NCBI RefSeq assembly: GCF_022427145.1 | Contig: NZ_JAKSXN010000014.1 | Span: forward strand, 29,265 to 93,264 | Length of the DNA: 64,000 bases | DNA from: Paenibacillus timonensis | Lineage (GTDB): Bacteria; Bacillota; Bacilli; Paenibacillales; Paenibacillaceae | Reading direction: 5' to 3' | Shown: piece after piece, positions 25,023 to 33,489 of the stretch | How positions within the stretch are numbered: the stretch's first letter is position 1 | Layout of the letters: every line of letters starts with the position of its first letter | Notes under the pieces: model-generated | Told to the model about the DNA's origin: nothing | What the model saw: the letters and a program-made list of their open reading frames with translations, nothing else | The model's database searches: none | Made by a program: the position numbers and the translations under genes

Positions 25023-26310
25023 CCTGGTGGGTAAGGTGGTGGAAGTCGCAAGCGTGTTTCGGGAGTTAACCATGATCCCGACCCCCTATGTACATGAGCA
25101 GGATACGTTAGAGGTTGTGGCATGCGTTCGGGAGCAGGCGGATATCTTGCTCTTCACGGGGCCGATCCCCTATCAGCTTGCGCTTGATAGCGAGCCAGGC
25201 CTGCCGATGGTGCACGTGCAATATTCCGGAACCGCGTTTTTTAAGGTGTTGTTTGATTTCTACCGGAATCGTCAGGTAGAGATGGATGGGGAAGTCCGGA
25301 TCAGCGTAGACGTGCTCCTGCGGCATGAGCTGGAAGAACAGCTAGACGAGTTGGGCCTGGCAAGCCGGCAAATTTACGTCAAATCCTATAGCGCCGGCAC
25401 GCGCCACGAGGATCTGGTCGCTTTTCACTACGACCTATGGAGCCGGGGGCTCGTCGCGGCCACCGTCACCTGCGTCACTTCGGTATACCAACAGCTTGTC
25501 GAGCTCGGCGTTCCCGCCTTTCGCGTCGTGCCTACGCAATCCGCCATCCGAGACGTCCTGAACCGGGCGCTTCTTGAGGGGAAGAACCTGCGGTTATCTA
25601 GCACGCAGATGGCCATCGGCATCCTGAGCATTGACCATTTCGAGCGGGTCGTCAAGGAGGCGGCTTCCGAGTACGAAATCCAGCGCAAAAAAATCATTCT
25701 TCAGCAAATCCTGATCGACTTCGGCGAGGAAACGCAGTCCTTGATCAACTGGACGGATTCCAATGAAGTCTCCTTCATTACGACGCGCGGGATCATCGAA
25801 CAGGTCACCCGCAAATTCGAACAGGCGCCGCTGCTGCTGGAAGTGATGGAGCGCCTGCAATGGAAGGCCAGCATCGGGATCGGCCTGGGCCGAACGGCAA
25901 ACGAGGCGGAAGGGAAAGCCCGGGAAGCGCTGTTGAAAGCCAAAGCGGGCGGAGGAGGCAACTGCTTTCTCATGATGCAGGACGGACAGGTGTATGGGCC
26001 GATGGGGTCGGAACTGACGCTGAAATACTCGGCGCGCAGCGAGGACCCGGAGTTGATCTCGATGGCCAAAAAAGCCGGGCTGAGCGTCGGAACGCTAAAC
26101 CGGCTGATTTCCCTGTGCCGCAGGCTGGACACTCGGGCCTTAACGGCAGCGCAGCTCGCCGAAGGGTTCGGGATTACGCTGCGCAGCGCCCGGCGCATCA
26201 TGGCCGCGCTGGAGAAATACGAGTTGGCCACGATCGTCGGAGAAGAACAGCCGGTGGGGCGCGGGCGCCCAAGGCAGATTTACGCCCTGCATATCGACGG
26301 TTTTTTTTGA
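24988..26310 (+). CDS. Regulator with GGDEF-like and winged-HTH domains
   Basis: A 440-aa protein of unusual composition. Residues about 1-150 look like a periplasmic-binding-type or PrpR-N-type sensor (VAVIGPSDLVGKVVEV, ADILLFTGPIPYQLAL). Residues about 260-350 include ASIGIGLGRTANEAEGKAREAL, which resembles the GGDEF-like domains of CdaR-type regulators or GTP cyclohydrolase III. The last 90 residues form a winged helix-turn-helix (LTAAQLAEGFGITLRSARR) and a basic GRGRPRQIYAL wing. TTG 24988 is chosen because CGGAGGTG lies 9 bp upstream; GTG 24976 is too close. It overlaps the isomerase gene and probably controls this locus. Confidence 0.65.
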   Translation: MNLNVAVIGPSDLVGKVVEVASVFRELTMIPTPYVHEQDTLEVVACVREQADILLFTGPIPYQLALDSEPGLPMVHVQYSGTAFFKVLFDFYRNRQVEMDGEVRISVDVLLRHELEEQLDELGLASRQIYVKSYSAGTRHEDLVAFHYDLWSRGLVAATVTCVTSVYQQLVELGVPAFRVVPTQSAIRDVLNRALLEGKNLRLSSTQMAIGILSIDHFERVVKEAASEYEIQRKKIILQQILIDFGEETQSLINWTDSNEVSFITTRGIIEQVTRKFEQAPLLLEVMERLQWKASIGIGLGRTANEAEGKAREALLKAKAGGGGNCFLMMQDGQVYGPMGSELTLKYSARSEDPELISMAKKAGLSVGTLNRLISLCRRLDTRALTAAQLAEGFGITLRSARRIMAALEKYELATIVGEEQPVGRGRPRQIYALHIDGFF

Positions 26311-26403
26311 TCGGGAAAAAATAGGCGTTTCGGAGGACAAAACGGGGGCATGGCGGGCATACAAATGGGGATATAGCATGATTCAAAAAAGGGGATGAAG
26401 CTG

Positions 26404-27702
26404 ATGGACCGCCTGATATTGCCCGCCGTGCCCAGCCTCCGCCAAACGGATGAGGCCCGAATCCGCCGCGACTACGAACGCTTCCGGCATACCGGTCTTC
26501 CAGCGCGGGTCGAGGCTTATGTGATGGAGGAATACGGCATCGACGTATCCTCGAATTATGGATCCGCTCCGATCAAAAACCCTTTCGGCAAAGCTGCCGG
26601 TCAGCTGTCCCTAAATGAATCCCAAGTTCTCACCGATGCGCAGGCAGGCCTAGGGTTTGTCGTGCTGAAGACAGTGATCGCGGAGAACGGACAAGGTCAC
26701 CGTTCGATGGAAGCTTGGGCCGTTAAGGATACGCGGATGAAGGTGGAGCCCATCGTGGGGACAGAAACGGGCGATACCGGCTGGAACGTGACCTGGCATG
26801 GAAGAGGGTGGCATGGGACTTTCGCGGAATACTTGCGTTTTGTCGCTGCCTCGCTCCGCCTTGGACGGGAATGGGGAACCGTTGTCGTGCCCTCCTGCAA
26901 ATATCATTTGCCGGCGGGGGACGACGACTTCGCGGTGGAGGAATATCTCCATACGACGCAGAGCTTGGCTCAGGTTTGGCGGAAGGCCGGAGCATCGGGT
27001 CCGCTTCAATTGGAAAAGGATTTCAGCCCGACCCTGGCCGGATCGGACCGGGCGAAGCAGCAGGAAGCGATCCTGCGGTGGTACCGAGAGGTGCCTAAGC
27101 TGATCCGATCGGCCTTGCCGCCGGGCGAAATACGGCTGGGCATCAAGCTGATGAATACGGTGTTCGATGATGACTTTCAGTTGAGGACGATCCGGACGTT
27201 GATCGAGGAAGGCGAGGTTCGGCCGGATTACCTGATTTACGCCAATCGGTTATATAACCAAGCTCATCCGGATTCCGCGAAAGGCGGGGCTGCCTACGGC
27301 GGGCCCGATTTAAGTCGGCGGAATCTGCGTCTGCTCTCCCGGCTGCGCAGACTGGAGCTGGAAGGAGAACTGTCAGCGCCGGTTCCGGGCATTTCGGGGA
27401 CGGGTGACGTGCATTCCGGCAAGATGGCGCTGGAATATGCGCTGCGCGGCGCCGAAAGCTTGCAGATGCATACCTTGTTTCAATTGCCTTCCAGCGCGTA
27501 CGGCATGACCGTCGGCAGCAAGACGGAAAGGGCTTTGCATGAACTGTATTTTCATCCGCGGAACGGATTGGTCACCTGGATGCTTCATTTAAGGGAAACG
27601 GGGGGAATCGGACAGCGGGAGGGGATCGCTTCTTTTCGCGAAGTGACCTCCTGGTACCGGGAGCGGGGACGCGATTTCTTCGTGAGGGGGGTACACGAGT
27701 GA
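26404..27702 (+). CDS. Dihydroorotate-dehydrogenase-like flavoprotein
   Basis: A 432-aa TIM-barrel protein with the landmarks of the DHODH superfamily: NPFGKAAGQLSLNE (FMN-binding first loop), GLGFVVLKTV, LQLEKDFSPTLAG in the place of the NxSCPN segment, RLGIKLMNTVFDDD for the KxxP strand, YANRLYNQ with a later GGAAYGGPDLSRRN (cf. GGxSG), and GISGTGDVHSGKMALEYALRGAESLQM as the phosphate-binding end. The cysteine of the active-site loop is not evident. The position in a carbohydrate locus, not a pyrimidine operon, argues for another substrate. ATG 26404 has AAAAGGGG 9 bp upstream; ATG 26395 is too close. Four-base overlap with the next gene. Confidence 0.65.
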   Translation: MDRLILPAVPSLRQTDEARIRRDYERFRHTGLPARVEAYVMEEYGIDVSSNYGSAPIKNPFGKAAGQLSLNESQVLTDAQAGLGFVVLKTVIAENGQGHRSMEAWAVKDTRMKVEPIVGTETGDTGWNVTWHGRGWHGTFAEYLRFVAASLRLGREWGTVVVPSCKYHLPAGDDDFAVEEYLHTTQSLAQVWRKAGASGPLQLEKDFSPTLAGSDRAKQQEAILRWYREVPKLIRSALPPGEIRLGIKLMNTVFDDDFQLRTIRTLIEEGEVRPDYLIYANRLYNQAHPDSAKGGAAYGGPDLSRRNLRLLSRLRRLELEGELSAPVPGISGTGDVHSGKMALEYALRGAESLQMHTLFQLPSSAYGMTVGSKTERALHELYFHPRNGLVTWMLHLRETGGIGQREGIASFREVTSWYRERGRDFFVRGVHE

Positions 27703-28682
27703 ATCATTACAGGGTAAGACAAGCCTTGGAATGGGGGCTCATCCCGGCCGTACCGGTGCCGCGTACACGCGAAGGACGCATTCACTTGCAGGCGCAGGAG
27801 GCTTATGCCCGGTATCTTGCGGCCCAATCCATTGCCGGTGTGGCCGTATGGGCACACACGGGGCGAGGGTTACATATGGCCCGTTCGGAGCGAATGGCGG
27901 TGCTGGAGCAGTGGAGAACGGCGCTTGGCGAATCCAAGCTGCTGGTGGCCGGCGTTGGAGCGCTCCCGGATCCTCGTTGGCTGGGCGTTTCCAGGATCAG
28001 CCAATGGAAGCAGGAGAGCTTGGCTATGGCAACCGATGCGATCCAGGGGGGAGCGGATGCGCTGCTTGTTTTTCCGCCAGCGCTGTTCCGGGAGCTCCCG
28101 GACGCAGAGCTAGATCAAGCCATCGTTGAATATCACCTGGAGTTATCGAAATTAGGCGTCCCGCTTATCTTGTTTTATTTGTATGACGAGGCCGGGGGGA
28201 TTGCTTACTCCGCCGAGGTTCTGAGAGCCTTGTTGTCCCTTGAGATGACGGCGGGGATCAAAATGGCGACGCTCGACAGCGTCATGACATTACAAGACGT
28301 ATCTACGCTGATCGCTGACGAATTCCCGGAGCGGCTGTTGATAACCGGGGAGGACCGGATGTTCGGGTACTCGCTGATGCGCGGGGCTCGCGGCGCCTTA
28401 GTTGGACTGGGCGCCGCGTTCCCGAACATTCAGCATGACCTGATGCGGGCGTATGCCGCCAAAGACTTCGAGAGGTTCATGGAGTTATCCGGCCGGGTGG
28501 ACGGCTATGCCGAGAGCACGTTTATCCGCCCGATGGATAAGTATATTTTGCGCATGCTCTGGTGCCTTGCATTGTCCGGCGTGATCCCGGAAGAGGCGGC
28601 CAATGACCTCGCCGGTTACAGGATGGACCGGCAGGAAATCGCTTCTCTTCGCCGGGCCATTGAACGGTATCGCTTGTATTAG
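27699..28682 (+). CDS. DapA-superfamily aldolase, second copy
   Basis: A 327-aa dihydrodipicolinate-synthase-family TIM barrel, starting at GTG 27699 inside the end of the flavoprotein gene. LIPAVPVPRTREGRI is the first strand, and SIAGVAVWAHTGRG replaces the usual GTTGE segment. ILFYLYDEAGG holds the Tyr position (YNxP-like), and TAGIKMATLDS holds the probable Schiff-base lysine. It differs clearly from the 360-aa copy at 16533, so the two may act on different keto acids. It is the last + strand gene of the locus. Confidence 0.8.
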   Translation: MNHYRVRQALEWGLIPAVPVPRTREGRIHLQAQEAYARYLAAQSIAGVAVWAHTGRGLHMARSERMAVLEQWRTALGESKLLVAGVGALPDPRWLGVSRISQWKQESLAMATDAIQGGADALLVFPPALFRELPDAELDQAIVEYHLELSKLGVPLILFYLYDEAGGIAYSAEVLRALLSLEMTAGIKMATLDSVMTLQDVSTLIADEFPERLLITGEDRMFGYSLMRGARGALVGLGAAFPNIQHDLMRAYAAKDFERFMELSGRVDGYAESTFIRPMDKYILRMLWCLALSGVIPEEAANDLAGYRMDRQEIASLRRAIERYRLY

Positions 28683-28694
28683 TCCGCGCTAGGG

Positions 28695-30989
28695 TTAGGG
28701 CTGCGGCCAAACGGCGGTCACGTGCCGGTTCTGATCATAGGCTGAAGCCCAATAGTAACCGGGGGCCACGATCCGCTGCGGCAGAAACCCCACCTCGCCG
28801 GACGGGTAGGTTAACGCTTCGGATGAACCGTTGGCGATGCCGTCCGCGTCGGTCACCATTTCGATGTAGCGGCCACCGCTTTGCGTAAACCGGCCGTAAA
28901 CGGCGGCAGGAACACCTTGGCCCGTTTCGAGATCGATGATTTCCAAGCGGACTTCAGCACGTGTGCCGTTAAAGGTCACGTTCATCCCGCCGACGATCAT
29001 CGGCCGCAAGTAGGTGGAAGAGGTCGCCGTCGCTGCGGATGCCGCCGGCGAGGTGGCCGGCCCGACATTGCCGCTGATGTCCATGGCCGCAACTTTATAA
29101 TAATAGGTCGTATTCGGAAGCAATCCCGTGTCCGTATACGTCAAATTTCGGGAGCTTCCGGCCCAATGCGCGTCATCCGGTGTAAAGTCGGGTTCCGTGC
29201 CGCGATAGATCAAATAATGCTCGATGTCGGAATTGTCCGTGGCCCGCCCGTAACTTAACTGCACCGATTGAAAGCCGGCAGCCGATGCCAGCGGCGGACC
29301 GGGCAAGGCGGAAGGCGGCTCCGTATCCGCAGGATCGACGCGCCAGAGGTGGCCGTCAGGACCCCAGACAGAGGGCAGCCAGCGGATCGAATCGTAGTGG
29401 TGCATGGCGATGCCGGCGAAAGCCGGATCCGCCTGGAACGCCGCATACACTTTATCCAGCTCGGCTTCCATATACGCGCGCCCTTCTTCGCGAAACGTGA
29501 TCGTTTCCGGATCGCCGCTATTTGCGATGTCCAGCGTTTCCACGCCGATCACGACCGAATTCGGCTTGCCGATGGCATTGGCGTAGCTCAGTTCGCCTTG
29601 CGCTTGGGCGATGATGCCGACGCTGCCATCCGCCACGTCGCGATAATCCATGATCGAGATATAATCGCTGAGATCCTGAACATGCTCGGATAACCATTTG
29701 GTTTCCCCGTTCCACGTAATCTCCTTGGCGCCCTCGCTGCTGTCGAACCAGCGCGGGATGGCCGGGCCGAAGGGCAGGTCAATGCCGGCGGCGTTCCGGC
29801 GATCGATCATTTTTTGCAGCACGTCCAGGTATTGCAGTTGAACCGAAGGCTTCTCCGCGTTGAACTCCGGCAGGATATACGGTTCGATGTCCACGTTGAC
29901 GCCGTCGAATCGTTCGCCCGGAGCGGCAGCGATATTGTAATTGATGACCTTCTCGATTTCCCGGACGGCATACTCGTGATAGGGGGCCAGCGCTCCCATG
30001 TAGGGCGGCGTTGTTCCGCCGGCGATGCAGGCCTGAACCTGGTATCCGTTGTCATGGGCCCAACTCACGAAATCGCGTACCTTGTCGGGGGACTCATCGA
30101 GAATATCCACCCCGCCGTAGGGGAACACGCCGATGTAAAAGGTCGTGATCGGGTCGGAATCAAAGGTGGCCGTGTCGTCGGCAAAAGCTTTTAGCGCGGA
30201 TGTGGAACCGGGGTTCAGGAACAGGTTGTAGGCGGCTTTCTCCCAAATCCACATGGCGCGATCCTGCTTCTCGATCGTCACGGGTTCATGCGTTCCGCTT
30301 CCCGTGGAGGCATAGACGGTCGCACTTCTGCCGACGTTGCCATACTCGTCGGTCGCCCTGGCTTCCAGACTGGAGGTCTTGTCGCCAAGGTCTTTGGTAT
30401 TCCAGGTATATTTGTAAAGCTTTCCGGACTTCACGGCTTTCTGCCAAGCCCCGCCATTGATCCGAACTTCGACCGATCGGATTTGATTCCTGGAGTCTAC
30501 GGAAACGTGAATCGGGGTGGATTTCCCTCTGAGCTGAGCCCCATCGAGCGGATTCGTAATGGAAACGGCAGGTTTCGTCACTTGGGGATTATTCACGCGG
30601 ATCGTAATGGGCTGACTCGATACGCCGTATCGGGTCGTGCTTTGCGTCCCTCTGGCAAGCAGCGTGATCTCGCCGTCATATCGGCTGGTGTCCAGCTCGG
30701 CGCTCCAAACTCCCGAGGCTTCGCCGTTTTCGCTGTCCGTCCAGGTCGGCAATTGATCCGTTCCATTGACGATCAGCACAATGTTGTACGCCTCCATGTA
30801 CTGGCCGGACACGGTAAGCGTTCCTACCTCCACTTCATCTCCGTTGGCGGGGGCATCAATCGTTACGAGGGAAGCGGCTGAGACCGTTGGGAGGGGGCCG
30901 AGCGGGTAAAGCGGAAGGAGAGAAGCGATGCATAGAGCGGCGAACAGCTTGAAGAACCCATCTTTTCGCTTAGCAAGTAACGCAAACAT
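28695..30989 (-). CDS. Secreted multidomain GH18-like protein
   Basis: A 764-aa exported protein. The signal peptide covers about residues 1-38, cleaved near VSAA/S. Two Ig-like beta domains follow (about 40-130 and 138-225, the second with VEVRINGGAWQKA). A TIM-barrel domain (about 245-575) contains DGVNVDIEPY near residues 362-371, reminiscent of the GH18 DxxDxDxE motif but with Asn at one acidic position, and later DYISIMDYRD. After it come an FN3 domain (about 580-665, NTTYYYKVAAMDISGN) and a beta-rich C-terminus. AGTGAGGAG precedes the ATG. The likely role is binding or cleaving extracellular glycans. It converges on the catabolic operon with a 12-bp gap. Confidence 0.75.
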   Translation of the reverse strand: MFALLAKRKDGFFKLFAALCIASLLPLYPLGPLPTVSAASLVTIDAPANGDEVEVGTLTVSGQYMEAYNIVLIVNGTDQLPTWTDSENGEASGVWSAELDTSRYDGEITLLARGTQSTTRYGVSSQPITIRVNNPQVTKPAVSITNPLDGAQLRGKSTPIHVSVDSRNQIRSVEVRINGGAWQKAVKSGKLYKYTWNTKDLGDKTSSLEARATDEYGNVGRSATVYASTGSGTHEPVTIEKQDRAMWIWEKAAYNLFLNPGSTSALKAFADDTATFDSDPITTFYIGVFPYGGVDILDESPDKVRDFVSWAHDNGYQVQACIAGGTTPPYMGALAPYHEYAVREIEKVINYNIAAAPGERFDGVNVDIEPYILPEFNAEKPSVQLQYLDVLQKMIDRRNAAGIDLPFGPAIPRWFDSSEGAKEITWNGETKWLSEHVQDLSDYISIMDYRDVADGSVGIIAQAQGELSYANAIGKPNSVVIGVETLDIANSGDPETITFREEGRAYMEAELDKVYAAFQADPAFAGIAMHHYDSIRWLPSVWGPDGHLWRVDPADTEPPSALPGPPLASAAGFQSVQLSYGRATDNSDIEHYLIYRGTEPDFTPDDAHWAGSSRNLTYTDTGLLPNTTYYYKVAAMDISGNVGPATSPAASAATATSSTYLRPMIVGGMNVTFNGTRAEVRLEIIDLETGQGVPAAVYGRFTQSGGRYIEMVTDADGIANGSSEALTYPSGEVGFLPQRIVAPGYYWASAYDQNRHVTAVWPQP

Positions 30990-31038
30990 CTAGATCTCCT
31001 CACTTCCTTCTTTGAAATAGAGAGACATTTTTCACCAT

Positions 31039-31063
31039 TGTAAACGCTTCACGAATTAGTGAA
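31039..31063 (-). promoter_or_regulatory. Regulatory region of the secreted GH18-like gene
   Basis: On the minus strand, TGAAGCGTTTACA (31051-31039) resembles a cre box with one base missing. It overlaps a TTTACA element that could be a -35, with TCTATT 17 bp on. Beside it, TTCAC (31048-31052) and GTGAA (31059-31063) form an inverted repeat with a 6-bp centre. All are about 50-75 bp upstream of the start codon. Confidence 0.4.
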
Positions 31064-31207
31064 TACTTCCGTAAATCGTCCGAAAAAGGAGGCTTGTCCA
31101 GCTCCCAATCCACTTGTATCTTGAGAAGGAAAAAAAGCTTAGTCCGTCTAATTCATTGGATGAGGAATTAGAAGGTGATCAGATCGCCGTTTGAAGGAGG
31201 AGAAGGG

Positions 31208-31687
31208 ATGTTGAAATTATTCGAGTATAACTGGCAGGTCCGCAAGGATTGGTTCGACTGGTGCGAGTCGGTCAACGAGGAAGAATTGATGAAAAAACGG
31301 GTCGGCGGCCTTGGATACATCCTCCCTACGCTGTATCACATTGTGGCTGTCGAGTATGGTTGGATTTGCGGCGGAATCCAAGGGAAAGCCATTCAAATCC
31401 CTTCCTTTGAGGAGGTCGCCGGCTTAGGTCGGGTCCAAGATTTCTCTGCCCTCTGTCATGCGGAAGTCGCCCCCTTTGTTTACGAGTGGAAAGATAGCCT
31501 GGAGGACCGCGTGATGATCGACATCACGGATGACGGAGAACGGGAAGCCCATACCTACGGCGAAGTGATGCGGCACGTGATCGCCCATGAGATCCACCAT
31601 ATCGGACAATTATCCGTGTGGTCACGAGAAATCGGTAAGAAGCCGGTGACGGCCAATTTAATAGGCAGGGGGTTATTTCCCGGATGA
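31208..31687 (+). CDS. DinB family protein
   Basis: A 159-aa four-helix DinB/YfiT-like protein. Candidate metal ligands are in LPTLYHIVAVE and AHEIHHIGQ, matching the His triad of the family. It begins LFEYNWQVRKDWFDW, a typical first helix. DinB proteins include thiol-dependent transferases and uncharacterised metalloenzymes induced by stress. The ATG at 31208 has GGAGGAGAAGGG upstream. It overlaps the next gene by four bases (ATGA), so it is coupled to the VOC protein. Confidence 0.85.
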   Translation: MLKLFEYNWQVRKDWFDWCESVNEEELMKKRVGGLGYILPTLYHIVAVEYGWICGGIQGKAIQIPSFEEVAGLGRVQDFSALCHAEVAPFVYEWKDSLEDRVMIDITDDGEREAHTYGEVMRHVIAHEIHHIGQLSVWSREIGKKPVTANLIGRGLFPG

Positions 31688-32118
31688 GCAAATCTTATAA
31701 ATTTTCCCGGATTGGTTATGTGTATGTGCCAACCTCCAATATCGACAAGTCCATTCGGTGGTATACGGACCATCTGGAGTTTAAATTGATGAATAAATTT
31801 GAGGACCGCGGGTCTTACTTGGCCGTGTTGCATCATCCCCATCAACAATCGATTGCGTTATTGTTGATCGAGACGGAAAGTCCCCAACGGCTTGAAATTC
31901 TGCGGAACGGAAATCCGTTCCCGATCATGGCGATGAATTGCCCCGATATCGAATATACGCACGGGTTTCTGCGGAATAAGGGGGTGGAGGTGGAAGAGTT
32001 GATGACCTTGGGTAACGGGGAAGCCAAGTATTTTTACTTTCGTGATCCTGAGGGGAACCTCCTTGAAGGGGCCTGGTCGATCTGGGATCCGGTCGATGAT
32101 TACAAGGATGATTTTTGA
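31684..32118 (+). CDS. VOC family (glyoxalase-like) protein
   Basis: A 144-aa vicinal-oxygen-chelate domain. IGYVYVPTSNIDKSIRWYTDHLEFKLMN is the first beta-alpha-beta-beta-beta unit, and YFYFRDPEGNLLEGAW carries the C-terminal metal-ligand glutamate. Members include glyoxalase I, fosfomycin-resistance and dioxygenase proteins; the short length fits a homodimer. The role is unknown. It is translated with the DinB gene and ends before a strong hairpin. Confidence 0.85.
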   Translation: MSKSYKFSRIGYVYVPTSNIDKSIRWYTDHLEFKLMNKFEDRGSYLAVLHHPHQQSIALLLIETESPQRLEILRNGNPFPIMAMNCPDIEYTHGFLRNKGVEVEELMTLGNGEAKYFYFRDPEGNLLEGAWSIWDPVDDYKDDF

Positions 32119-32151
32119 TTTTGAACAGAACAGGACAGGATCAGATCAACT

Positions 32152-32188
32152 CAACCCGGCTTTAGCATAAATATCCGAAGCCGGGTTG
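32152..32188. terminator. Bidirectional hairpin
   Basis: CAACCCGGCTT (32152-32162) pairs perfectly with AAGCCGGGTTG (32178-32188) between convergent genes; there is no clear T-tract. Confidence 0.65.
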
Positions 32189-32200
32189 GGCCGAGCTCTC

Positions 32201-32665
32201 TCACTGCAACATTTTAATAGGCACGCAGATTTCACAAGACTCATTCCGGATCATTTCCCCGGTGTATCGTTCCATCATCGGTTTGTCCTCGATTTGATAT
32301 CCCATGGTATGAAGCATGGGCAACAATTCGGCCCAGGCCAACTGAAGGTCTTGAGCGGTGTGTTTTATCGTGAGAACCATGTAATCTCCACCGGCTATTT
32401 CACCGATGCGGATAGGTGCCTCTACCCGTACATCTTCGTCCGTCGAAATAACGATACACGCATCGTACCGACAGTTTTCCGGCGGCGTTGTTCGGGGGTT
32501 GTCTTGTGGAATCCCGAACAGGATCGCCGAGGGATTCAGTAGGCGATTGGCCTCCGCCCATGTTTTGATTTGCTCCATCGTGTGAACGTTGTCGGGACCA
32601 TAGGGTCCCGCGTGCCTCGCATAAGCGATTCGATAGCGGGGAAGCGTTTCAAGCTTAAACTCCAT
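32201..32665 (-). CDS. GyrI-like / AraC effector-binding-domain protein
   Basis: A 154-aa protein of the SOUL/GyrI-like small-molecule-binding fold: LPRYRIAYARHAGPYG is the classical first strand-turn of this domain, and a second repeat is recognisable at EIAGGDYMVLTIKHTAQD. No DNA-binding domain is attached, unlike AraC- or MerR-type proteins with this domain, so it may act alone as a ligand-binding or hydrolase-like protein. ATG 32665 is preceded by AAGGAGG. Longer forms in the same frame run into the upstream region without a better site. Confidence 0.8.
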   Translation of the reverse strand: MEFKLETLPRYRIAYARHAGPYGPDNVHTMEQIKTWAEANRLLNPSAILFGIPQDNPRTTPPENCRYDACIVISTDEDVRVEAPIRIGEIAGGDYMVLTIKHTAQDLQLAWAELLPMLHTMGYQIEDKPMMERYTGEMIRNESCEICVPIKMLQ

Positions 32666-32834
32666 TTTTGGATTCCTCCTTAAAGATGATTCATCGCGAC
32701 TCAATCGCATCCTAACATGGTATAAAATGAATTTCCCTAAGTTTTTTAAATTTTTTTCAAGAGAATCGCCCTCAACGTTCGACAAAATCTCTGGACGAAG
32801 CTATGTATAATTTGGGTAAAGAAAGGGGATCAGC

Positions 32835-33470
32835 ATGGACCAGTCATTATTTCGAGATACGATAACCTCCAAGCAAGAATTAAACGAGCTATGCGGATAT
32901 CCCAGCGAACCGGTGAAGCATAAAGTCGTGTTTCGCCTGGATCCGTCTATCCGCGATTTCATCTCTAAGTCTCCTATGCTGTTTATGGCAACAAGCGATG
33001 CGGCAGGAAATTGCGACGTATCGCCCCGCGGCGATGAAGCCGGATTTGTGTTGACCTTGGATGACTTTCATCTCGTTATCCCCGAACGCCCGGGAAATAA
33101 ACGCTTTGATTCCTTGGGCAATCTCGTGGAAAACCCGCGGATCGGATTGATCTTCATCATTCCCGGATTAAAGGAAACGCTGCGCATTAACGGGCAAGCT
33201 TGCATCATCAGGGATCAGGATTTGATGGAGCGGTTGAAAGCCAAGAACAAGGTGCCTCTGTTCGGAATCGGCGTGAAGGTTGAAGAGTGTTATATGCATT
33301 GCGCCAAGTCCTTTATCCGATCGCAGGTATGGGAGCCAAGCTCTTGGTTAACGCCAGAAGCCTTGCCCAATCCGTCGGCGATTTTAGCCGAACATACCAA
33401 GAAACTGGGCAGAACCGAAGAGGAGGTCCGCCAATCGCTGCAGGATAGCTATGAAAACCGGTTGTATTAG
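32835..33470 (+). CDS. Pyridoxamine 5'-phosphate oxidase family protein (MSMEG_1061-like)
   Basis: A 211-aa FMN-binding split-barrel protein. MLFMATSDAAGNCDVSPRGD is the flavin-binding start typical of this subgroup, and PERPGNKRFDSLGNLVENPRIGLIFIIPG is the dimer and FMN-phosphate-binding core. Members use FMN or F420-like cofactors to reduce or oxidise small compounds. A TATAAT at 32806-32811 is a probable -10 element, with no convincing -35. AAGGGG precedes the ATG. It ends 19 bp before the binding-protein gene at 33490. Confidence 0.85.
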   Translation: MDQSLFRDTITSKQELNELCGYPSEPVKHKVVFRLDPSIRDFISKSPMLFMATSDAAGNCDVSPRGDEAGFVLTLDDFHLVIPERPGNKRFDSLGNLVENPRIGLIFIIPGLKETLRINGQACIIRDQDLMERLKAKNKVPLFGIGVKVEECYMHCAKSFIRSQVWEPSSWLTPEALPNPSAILAEHTKKLGRTEEEVRQSLQDSYENRLY

Positions 33471-33489
33471 GAGGGAGGGAAAGGGGCGC

